This document shows, piece by piece, positions 25,517 to 31,628 of a stretch of DNA of 34,526 bases (position 1 is its first letter; the number at the start of each line of letters is the position of its first letter). The notes under the pieces are model-generated. The model was given only the letters and a program-made list of their open reading frames with translations, searched no databases and was not told the DNA's origin. Position numbers and translations under genes: made by a program. Source of the stretch: Ruminococcus sp. (GTDB lineage Bacteria > Bacillota > Clostridia > Oscillospirales > Ruminococcaceae); NCBI RefSeq assembly GCF_024691275.1, contig NZ_JAILNU010000043.1, positions 1 to 34,526 of the forward strand. Reading direction: 5' to 3'.

Positions 25517-25541
25517 CGTAACAAATCAAATGTGTTAAAAT
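25513..25541 (+). promoter_or_regulatory. SigA-type promoter of the zinc-ribbon gene
   Basis: TTGACG (25513-25518) overlaps the stop codon of the nucleoside phosphorylase gene; a 17-nt spacer and TAAAAT (25536-25541) follow, 33 nt before the next ATG. Confidence 0.78.
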
Positions 25542-25574
25542 AATAATAATAAAATCATTCAGGAGGTAATTGAT

Positions 25575-26027
25575 ATGGGATTTTTAGATTCAGTTAAAGG
25601 CGTTGCAGGCAAGTTCGGCGAGTCTGTTGAGCGAGGAGCTAAGACAGTTTCAAACAACTCAAAGAAATTTGCCGAGAAAACAAAGGTAAAGCGTGAGATC
25701 AGTGATATCGAGAACGAGATCAACAACGATTACATTGTACTCGGCAAGGCAATGTTTGAAAAGCTGGCAGACGAAGCTGACAGTGAATACGCTGGTACTG
25801 TAAAAGATATAAAGGAGAAGAATGCAAAGCTTGATGAACTCAAAGCAGTTCTCATGTCTCTTGAAGATAAGGCGTTCTGTACAAACTGCGGCGCACAGAT
25901 CAAAAAGGATCAGGTGTTCTGCGACAAGTGCGGTGCAAAGGTTATTATCGAGGAGCCTGCTGAGGTCGTAGAAGCTGAGATAGTTTCGGAAGAAAACGCA
26001 GAGACTCCGACAGAATCACAGGAGTGA
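25575..26027 (+). CDS. Zinc-ribbon protein with coiled-coil N-terminus
   Basis: A 150-residue soluble protein. Residues 1-95 are charged and helical (EKTKVKREISDIENEINNDY and IKEKNAKLDELKAV suggest a coiled coil). A zinc ribbon follows, FCTNCGAQIKKDQVFCDKCG, with two C-x-x-C pairs, and the tail is acidic. Proteins of this layout are common in Firmicutes and mostly uncharacterised. CAGGAGG precedes the ATG. It forms a single-gene unit between its own promoter and a strong terminator. Confidence 0.82.
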   Translation: MGFLDSVKGVAGKFGESVERGAKTVSNNSKKFAEKTKVKREISDIENEINNDYIVLGKAMFEKLADEADSEYAGTVKDIKEKNAKLDELKAVLMSLEDKAFCTNCGAQIKKDQVFCDKCGAKVIIEEPAEVVEAEIVSEENAETPTESQE

Positions 26028-26031
26028 TATC

Positions 26032-26061
26032 AAAGGCACATCTTTAAGATGTGCCTTTTTT
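26032..26061 (+). terminator. Terminator of the zinc-ribbon gene
   Basis: A 12- to 13-bp stem, AAAGGCACATCTT against AAGATGTGCCTTT (26032-26058), with a minimal loop is followed by a run of six Ts (26056-26061). Confidence 0.9.
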
Positions 26062-26084
26062 GTCGGAAAAATTTCTGATAAATA

Positions 26085-26113
26085 TTGCTATTTTAAAAAT
26101 CGTATGTTATAAT
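26085..26113 (+). promoter_or_regulatory. SigA-type promoter of the GH16 gene
   Basis: TTGCTA (26085-26090), a 17-nt spacer and TATAAT (26108-26113) give a leader of about 110 nt. The leader holds a strong GAGGAGG site (26163-26169) with no suitable start codon after it, an ATGATGTGA mini-frame, and a small hairpin GTGAC-TTTTT-GTCAC (26205-26219). Confidence 0.75.
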
Positions 26114-26229
26114 ATGTAGTGTAAATTGTTCGATTTATTTCGCAAACGTGTCAAATAAAACTGAGGAGGTGAGAAGTTCGGAAGTTTATATGATGTGAAA
26201 TAATGTGACTTTTTGTCACGCTGCGGGAG

Positions 26230-27363
26230 ATGAGAAAATTGAAGAAGTTCTTCATTGCTAAGAGCTTGACACTTCTTTTGCAGGCAGTACTGCTGTTTAA
26301 TACTGTGCCTTTGACCGCAACTGCGGAAGATGAGCACCCAGATGTCTTCTATGATGATTTCAGCGACAGCTGTCTTGATAATGACAAATGGCTGATTGCT
26401 GAAAAGAACTGGGGAGGTACGGTGACTTCTGACGGTGTCAGGCAGGACTACAACGGAGGTGTCATAGCAGAAAACGTTGCGCTTCGTGACGGTAAATTGG
26501 TGCTCACAGGGCTCGGGAACAGCTACAGAGGGAAGCTTCGCGGCATCAACCGCGACAAGAGCCGACGGGCAGATGGTATGCGATGCGGAGGGGCTATTGC
26601 CACGAAGGATTACTTCGGGTCGGGAAGCTATGAGATACGTGCTAAAATAGCTCCTGAGCTTGGCTGCTGCTCGGCTATGTGGACGTTTGAATACGAGGAA
26701 AAATATTCAGGCGATGATGTCAGTATCGTCAATCATGAAATAGATATCGAATTCCCGGGAAGAGATGAAAATGACGAACTGAGTCTTAGCCATGCGCTTT
26801 GTACCACCTGGATCGGAGAGGGCGGCAATGAGCACAAAACTGTTATGCCATACTGCGGCGATCAGGCAGACGGTGAGTTCCACACCTATCGTTTTGACTG
26901 GCATACGGGCAGCGATTCAGAGATACCAAGGGTAGAATACTACTTCGACGACGTTCTGACGTATACTTCCTATGAGTTCATACCTACTAACGAGAGCAGG
27001 TTCTGGCTGGGACTTTGGTTTCCGAAAAACTGGGCAGGAACGCCTGATTTTGAACAGACCGAGTTTGTGGTGGATCATGTGAGCATAACTCCGTTTCACG
27101 AGAGCGGTGATACTCCTCAGCATGAATCCTATCCTGACAGCGGCTGGGCAGAACAGCTGAGAGGGGACGTTGATTCTGACGGAAGTTTTGATACTGCCGA
27201 TCTGGTACTGCTTCAGAAATGGCTGTTGGGAATATCGGACACGAAGCTGAGAAACTGGCGTAATGCCGACTTTTGCAAAGACGGCAGGCTGGATAGCCTT
27301 GACCTGTGTATCATGAGAAGAGAGCTGTTGAGCAGCACTTTACATTATGGCGATAACGTTTGA
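26230..27363 (+). CDS. Secreted GH16 beta-glucanase with C-terminal dockerin
   Basis: A 377-residue secreted enzyme for plant beta-glucans, likely part of a cellulosome. Residues 1-33 are a signal peptide (basic start, KSLTLLLQAVLLFNTVPLTA). The GH16 domain spans about 37-290 and carries the catalytic E-x-D-x-E as EIDIE (E170, D172, E174), with E170 as nucleophile and E174 as acid/base by family rule. The dockerin at about 313-375 has calcium loops DVDSDGSFDTAD and DFCKDGRLDSLD; Cys replaces the usual Asn/Asp at position 3 of the second loop. GGGAG abuts the ATG at 26230, so translation may instead start at the TTG at 26239, three codons on. The exact glucan is not decided by the sequence. 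Confidence 0.9.
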   Translation: MRKLKKFFIAKSLTLLLQAVLLFNTVPLTATAEDEHPDVFYDDFSDSCLDNDKWLIAEKNWGGTVTSDGVRQDYNGGVIAENVALRDGKLVLTGLGNSYRGKLRGINRDKSRRADGMRCGGAIATKDYFGSGSYEIRAKIAPELGCCSAMWTFEYEEKYSGDDVSIVNHEIDIEFPGRDENDELSLSHALCTTWIGEGGNEHKTVMPYCGDQADGEFHTYRFDWHTGSDSEIPRVEYYFDDVLTYTSYEFIPTNESRFWLGLWFPKNWAGTPDFEQTEFVVDHVSITPFHESGDTPQHESYPDSGWAEQLRGDVDSDGSFDTADLVLLQKWLLGISDTKLRNWRNADFCKDGRLDSLDLCIMRRELLSSTLHYGDNV

Positions 27364-27458
27364 GCAATGTATGAGCAATGGGATTTCCCGCAGAAGCGAA
27401 CACATTATCACGGCAAAAACATGAAAAAGTATACTTATTATGAAGGGAGTAAAGTAAT

Positions 27459-29414
27459 ATGAAAAAATTCAAAAGGATCACATCAGGTGTTATAAGTCTT
27501 GCACTGGCTATGGGTACAGCGGCAATATTTCCGCCTCCGCCTTCGAGGGTATCTGCTATAGGCGGCTACTCTATCGGAGGAGTGACAATAGGTCACGAAC
27601 CGTATGAACTCGAACTGAAAAACGCTTATATCGCACGTATAGATACAGATGACGATATGAGTGAATATTACAGAGAGATCTGTCTTATTATGCCTGATGA
27701 TAATGGTTACTATCCGACATATCATTCGTTCAATCTGCGTTTCCGTTCTCCTGAAGTAGGCGGTGAATGGTTTGAAAACAGCCGTGAACTGGAAAACAAA
27801 TGGAATATTACCTGCAATTTGTTCGATAAGCTTTCGGAAGACGAGGTCGTTACGCTGAAGATCGAAGCTTATGATAAGGATGAATTTACGAGTCTGAAAA
27901 AATATATTGAGACATATGACTATGAATTCCATAACGACTGTTTTGATTTCGATTCACTCACCTCAGTAAGATCACTCAGCATCCATTTCTATGGCGATAT
28001 CAATGATGACGGAGTTGTGGACTGCTTCGATGTTATTGCCTACAGAAAGCTCATTGCAGGCAGTGATGCTTCTAAGCTCAGCGATGCAGAGTTCCTCAAC
28101 GGTGACATCAACTTTGATGACAAGATCGACGAAGATGACCTCCGACAGGTACAGGACTATCTTCTCGGCAAGGAAAAGTCCTTCAACGGCATTGCAAATA
28201 TAAACAGCATACGCCTTGACAACAAAATAAATGTTGAGGCTTCCGAAGGAAAGTCTACCGACGAGAAATTTGCGGCTGCTGAGATGAAGTTCGGCGTAGA
28301 TGTGCTCAAAAACTGCTTTGATCCGACGACCGAAGGTGAGGAAAATCTGCTTATCTCGCCGCTTTCGCTTTCAACAGCCCTTGCAATGACTGCTAATGGT
28401 GCTGAAGGCAAGACTAAAACGGAAATTGAAAAGCTTCTCGGAAACGGTCTGACCATGGACGAGATAAACGAATATATGGCTTATTATGCTTCTCAGCTTC
28501 CTGACGAGAAGGCAAAAAAGATATATCTTGCAAACTCCATATGGTTCAAGGATAAGGATAACTTCAAGGTATTGGATAAATTCCTCGAGGCGAACAAGAA
28601 GTACTATGATGCACAGATATTCAAGGCTCCGTTTGATGATACCACTGTCAAAGACGTAAACAGCTGGTGCAATCAGAATACAAAGGGAATGATACCTAAG
28701 CTCCTCAATGACGGTGCGCTTACTCCCAATGATAAGGAAGAGATCGTGATGATGCTCATAAACACTCTCTATTTTGAGGCAGAGTGGAGCAGCGTTTACA
28801 GAAGCTCTACCGACGGCAAGTTCACAGACCTTAACGGTATTGAGCACCCGATAAAGGAACTGCACAGCATGGAGAGACAGTACTTTGACCTCGGTGATGC
28901 AGACGCATTCAAGAAGAATTATGTTGGCAGCGATTACAGCTTTGTGGGCATACTTCCCAAGGAAAAGAATATTGTGGACTATGTAAATGGACTTGATGCT
29001 GAGAAGCTCATGGAAGGTCTGAAGGAGTGTGTTGATCCTAATACCATTGACCTTTATGTTATGATACCAAAGTTCAAGTATAACTATAGCAAGGGCTTGA
29101 AGGAAGTGCTTGCAAAAATGGGAATGGGAACGGCATTTGATCCTGAAAATGCGAATTTCTCAGATATAAATGACCGTACAGTTGACGGTGCGCAGAATAC
29201 CTACATCAGCGATGTGCTTCACAAGACAAGGATAGAAGTAACTGAAAAGGGCACAAAGGCAGCGGCAGTATCTGCTGTACTCATGTCTATCGCCTCAGCT
29301 GCTCCTATACAGAAGAAGGAGATCCACATTGATCTGAACAGACCGTTTGTTTATATGATCGTGGACAAGAACAATGTTCCGCTGTTTATTGGTGCTGTTA
29401 CAGATCTTGAATAA
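27459..29414 (+). CDS. Secreted serpin with internal dockerin
   Basis: A 651-residue secreted protease inhibitor. Order: signal peptide (1-33, ending near SRVSAIG), an unrecognised domain of about 140 residues, a dockerin (about 179-245, calcium loops DINDDGVVDCFD and DINFDDKIDEDD), and a full serpin domain (about 268-651). The hinge of the reactive loop reads EKGTKAAAVSAVLMS, a good inhibitory hinge. Counting G598 as P15 puts the scissile bond at A612-S613, suggesting inhibition of elastase- or subtilisin-like proteases. The ending RPFVYMIVDKNNVPLFIGAV is typical of the serpin C-terminus. GAAGGGAG precedes the ATG. It probably protects dockerin-borne enzymes from proteases. Dockerin-linked serpins are known in cellulosome bacteria. 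Confidence 0.9.
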   Translation: MKKFKRITSGVISLALAMGTAAIFPPPPSRVSAIGGYSIGGVTIGHEPYELELKNAYIARIDTDDDMSEYYREICLIMPDDNGYYPTYHSFNLRFRSPEVGGEWFENSRELENKWNITCNLFDKLSEDEVVTLKIEAYDKDEFTSLKKYIETYDYEFHNDCFDFDSLTSVRSLSIHFYGDINDDGVVDCFDVIAYRKLIAGSDASKLSDAEFLNGDINFDDKIDEDDLRQVQDYLLGKEKSFNGIANINSIRLDNKINVEASEGKSTDEKFAAAEMKFGVDVLKNCFDPTTEGEENLLISPLSLSTALAMTANGAEGKTKTEIEKLLGNGLTMDEINEYMAYYASQLPDEKAKKIYLANSIWFKDKDNFKVLDKFLEANKKYYDAQIFKAPFDDTTVKDVNSWCNQNTKGMIPKLLNDGALTPNDKEEIVMMLINTLYFEAEWSSVYRSSTDGKFTDLNGIEHPIKELHSMERQYFDLGDADAFKKNYVGSDYSFVGILPKEKNIVDYVNGLDAEKLMEGLKECVDPNTIDLYVMIPKFKYNYSKGLKEVLAKMGMGTAFDPENANFSDINDRTVDGAQNTYISDVLHKTRIEVTEKGTKAAAVSAVLMSIASAAPIQKKEIHIDLNRPFVYMIVDKNNVPLFIGAVTDLE

Positions 29415-29424
29415 AGGTGATAAT

Positions 29425-29454
29425 AAAAAAGGACGGAGATCTCCGTCCTTTTTT
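29425..29454. terminator. Bidirectional terminator, 30-bp perfect palindrome
   Basis: Positions 29425-29454 are perfectly self-complementary: A6, then GGACGGAGA against TCTCCGTCC, then T6. It lies between the convergent serpin and anti-sigma-like genes and serves both strands. Confidence 0.93.
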
Positions 29455-29462
29455 GTTTGGTA

Positions 29463-30530
29463 TCAGTTTACTTTTTTTATGCATATGTCACTTGCAATAA
29501 TGACATCTTTATCAGGATCATAGGAAAAGAATCCGATCATATCAATGATATCGCCTTTATCTATAGCAAGCAGATCATCATATGTCATTCCGTCAGCCAT
29601 AGAGGTGCATAAATACCATTTTCTGCCGTCTTCGGATACTTTTTCGTACCAATCCGATTCCACTATCTTCAGACCCGTTACTTTGATCTTTATATGGACA
29701 GGTTCAAAAGGATCGGTACCGAACGCTGCTAAAAGAAGATCGGGATTTTCTTGTATATCCTTGTAATCGAGAGCGGGGATACTGTCGTCATATTTAAGCT
29801 TTGCGAGCTCTTTATCTTTATCATAGTCATCTTTATTCTCAGGAGGAGGATCGGGAGCTCCTCTGTATTCATCGGTAACAGGTTCGATATAATCGCCGTT
29901 CTCGTCGTATCCTGGAGAAGGTTTGATGACCTTTTGTTCGGCTTCAAAGCAGCCGTTCAGGTAATAGTAGATATTGGCATTTTTATCATAAGCAAATGAA
30001 CATTTGTATGATACGATATCATCCTCCTTGAACAATCCTCTGAGATCAGGGGCTCCGTAGACGAAGCTTACCCTGTAGCCATTGCTCAGAGTTATACTTT
30101 CATAATCGGCAGATGTGACTCTTATTCCGTCATTTATCAGGTAGAGCTTTATCATATTTTCAGTAGGAGAAGTGGTAGTCACGGCTGTAGTAGTCGTAGT
30201 CTCGGTAGAAGTTGTTGTTTTTTCGGTCGTTGTATGTTTTGCAGTAGTAGTTGTAGTGGTGGTAGTCTCTGTTGTAGTAACAGGAGGCTGAGTTGTGATC
30301 TGCGTTGTAGCAGGCGTGTTATCAGACCATGCATTGCTTGCAACCTTTGGAAGCGCCCTCAGTGCAGCACGGATATCATCATTCTGCAAAAGCACTACGA
30401 ACAGGACAGCTGCTGCACCTGCGGCAGCGAATGCGTTTCGTCTGACTATGGCTGAACGGCGTTTCTTTTCTGCGATACGCTGCTCTGCTTTTTTGAAAAC
30501 GCTGTCACTTACCTGCATATAGTCCTTCAT
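29463..30530 (-). CDS. Putative transmembrane anti-sigma factor with Thr-rich stalk and two sensor modules
   Basis: A 355-residue single-span membrane protein, encoded directly after the ECF sigma gene and overlapping it by 26 bp. A short basic cytoplasmic part (1-31) precedes a membrane span (about 32-48). A Thr-rich stalk follows (about 74-123), then module A (about 126-200; pattern V-x-SAD-x-ESITLSNG and FAYDKNANIYYYLNG), an acidic linker, and module B (about 277-353; KGDIIDMIGFFSYDPDKDV). Both modules resemble those of the secreted dockerin protein at 31629. No zinc anti-sigma motif is visible, so the role rests on operon position and layout. AAGGAGG lies 9 nt before the ATG at 30530; a TTG at 30551 overlaps that site. 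Confidence 0.75.
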   Translation of the reverse strand: MKDYMQVSDSVFKKAEQRIAEKKRRSAIVRRNAFAAAGAAAVLFVVLLQNDDIRAALRALPKVASNAWSDNTPATTQITTQPPVTTTETTTTTTTTAKHTTTEKTTTSTETTTTTAVTTTSPTENMIKLYLINDGIRVTSADYESITLSNGYRVSFVYGAPDLRGLFKEDDIVSYKCSFAYDKNANIYYYLNGCFEAEQKVIKPSPGYDENGDYIEPVTDEYRGAPDPPPENKDDYDKDKELAKLKYDDSIPALDYKDIQENPDLLLAAFGTDPFEPVHIKIKVTGLKIVESDWYEKVSEDGRKWYLCTSMADGMTYDDLLAIDKGDIIDMIGFFSYDPDKDVIIASDICIKKVN

Positions 30531-31245
30531 AGACGAAGCCCTCCTTTTCAAGCTGCGTTCTCATAGCTTTTTTGCCGCGATAGATAAGATTTTCCAGTTG
30601 TTTATGTGTTTTTCTCATGACCAGTGCGGCTTCACTTATGCTTAGCCCTTCGATGTAGACCAGATGCAGAGCCTGTCCGTAGTCCGTACTGACACTGCCG
30701 AGAGCTCTGTACAGGGCGATATTCTGTTCTTGTCGTATATACGAGTTCTCAAGGCTGACCTCATCGGAGAGATCGTAAAGTTCATCAATAGGAAGGTCGT
30801 GATTTTTAGAGCTTTTTTTAATGTAATCGTAGGTTATATTTCTTCCGATAGCGTAAAGCCATGTCTTGAAGGAGCTTTTTCCTGAAAATTTAGGTTTTTT
30901 CACTATCAGTTCAACGAATGTCTCCTCCATGAGCTCTTCCGCCTCGCATATATTGCGAACGATGCTGTTCAAATACAGTGACAGACCGTCCTTGTATTCT
31001 TTGATGATTTCAGTCATTCCGTCCTTGTCACCTTTAATGAATCGGTCATAGTGGTCTGCGCCGTTCTCACTTCGCGCCTTTTCGGGAGAAGTGGATTCAA
31101 AGAGCTTTTCAAATGTGGTCAGACACCGTGACTGTGACAACAGACCATGCAGGGCTGAAAATATATTATATGAAGCTGTGCTGTATTTTGAATACCCGCC
31201 GAAAAATATCTGCGGGTAAAAAGATCCATGCAATGGTATTTCCAT
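30505..31245 (-). CDS. ECF-type RNA polymerase sigma factor
   Basis: A 246-residue sigma-70 family factor with regions 2 and 4 only. Region 2: DRFIKGDKDGMTEIIKEYKD, EAEELMEETFVELIVKKPKF and SSFKTWLYAIGRNITYDYIK. Region 4: DYGQALHLVYIEGLSISEAA, then MRKTHKQLENLIYRGKKAM, the helix-turn-helix for the -35 element. An N-terminal extension of about 65 residues with no recognised motif is unusual for ECF factors. GGAGG 8 nt before the ATG at 31245 supports the long form. It is the first gene of an operon with the putative anti-sigma factor and is transcribed away from the dockerin protein gene. Confidence 0.87.
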   Translation of the reverse strand: MEIPLHGSFYPQIFFGGYSKYSTASYNIFSALHGLLSQSRCLTTFEKLFESTSPEKARSENGADHYDRFIKGDKDGMTEIIKEYKDGLSLYLNSIVRNICEAEELMEETFVELIVKKPKFSGKSSFKTWLYAIGRNITYDYIKKSSKNHDLPIDELYDLSDEVSLENSYIRQEQNIALYRALGSVSTDYGQALHLVYIEGLSISEAALVMRKTHKQLENLIYRGKKAMRTQLEKEGFVYEGLYAGK

Positions 31246-31281
31246 ATCAAAACCTCCAATACTATATAATTGTACTATAAT

Positions 31282-31311
31282 TTAGTCTGTTTGTAAACCC
31301 GAAAACACTCA
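31282..31311 (-). promoter_or_regulatory. Candidate ECF promoter of the sigma/anti-sigma operon
   Basis: On the minus strand TGAGTGTTTT (31302-31311), 14 nt and GACTAA (31282-31287) lie 37 nt before the sigma start codon. The same two blocks occur on the plus strand towards the dockerin protein. A SigA-like TTTACA-17-TACAAT also reads through this area on the minus strand, so basal transcription is possible. Confidence 0.6.
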
Positions 31312-31441
31312 TGAGCTATTAAATAATTTATATTTTACTTATTTACTTTAAGCTAACAGAATTATTTGGGCAGTTTTTTGGCTATATATCGTTGATACTG
31401 TGAAGAATTATATTTTTCTTCAAAAAAATTTTGAAAAAGTG

Positions 31442-31470
31442 TGAGTGTTTTGGAATTTTCTAAGGACTAA
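31442..31470 (+). promoter_or_regulatory. Candidate ECF promoter of the dockerin protein gene
   Basis: TGAGTGTTTT (31442-31451), 13 nt and GACTAA (31465-31470) repeat the block pair found in front of the sigma gene, in the opposite direction. No good SigA promoter was found for this gene. It leaves a leader of about 150 nt. Confidence 0.6.
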
Positions 31471-31496
31471 TAAGTGTAAAGGTTTTAAACCGTCCG

Positions 31497-31514
31497 ATTT
31501 ATTCATGAATAAAT
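31497..31514. repeat. 18-bp perfect palindrome in the dockerin protein leader
   Basis: ATTTATTCATGAATAAAT is fully self-complementary and starts about 20 nt after the predicted transcription start of the dockerin protein gene. Its symmetry without a loop suits a dimeric repressor better than an RNA hairpin. Confidence 0.6.
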
Positions 31515-31522
31515 TTACCACC

Positions 31523-31583
31523 TGAGAGGACGCTCTCAAACATATTTATCTCAATCCCTAAACTTTTGCGGATATGGACGCAA
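31523..31583 (+). other. Two leader stem-loops before the dockerin protein gene
   Basis: TGAGAG-GACG-CTCTCA (31523-31538) and TTGCG-8 nt-CGCAA (31566-31583) can form small hairpins in the leader. They may affect message stability. The rest of the 383-bp divergent region is AT-rich and shows no gene. Confidence 0.4.
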
Positions 31584-31628
31584 CCAATTTGTATCTGCAT
31601 AAAAATACTTTATATGGAGGTATTTAAA

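Noticed and set aside
27361..27380. Direct repeat TGAGCAATG twice (27361-27369 and 27372-27380) before the serpin gene as a regulator site
   Set aside because: Two short copies, one overlapping the GH16 stop codon, are not enough to support a regulatory call without conservation data.
30170..30310. Repetitive GTAGTAGTTGTAGTGG-like DNA that could look like a tandem-repeat or CRISPR-like array
   Set aside because: It encodes the Thr-rich stalk of the putative anti-sigma factor (Thr codons on the minus strand), with no spacers and no fixed unit length.
29751..30522. Plus-strand frames opposite the anti-sigma-like gene
   Set aside because: These are shadows of the minus-strand gene; the Cys/Ser-rich translation comes from reversed Thr and Ala codons.
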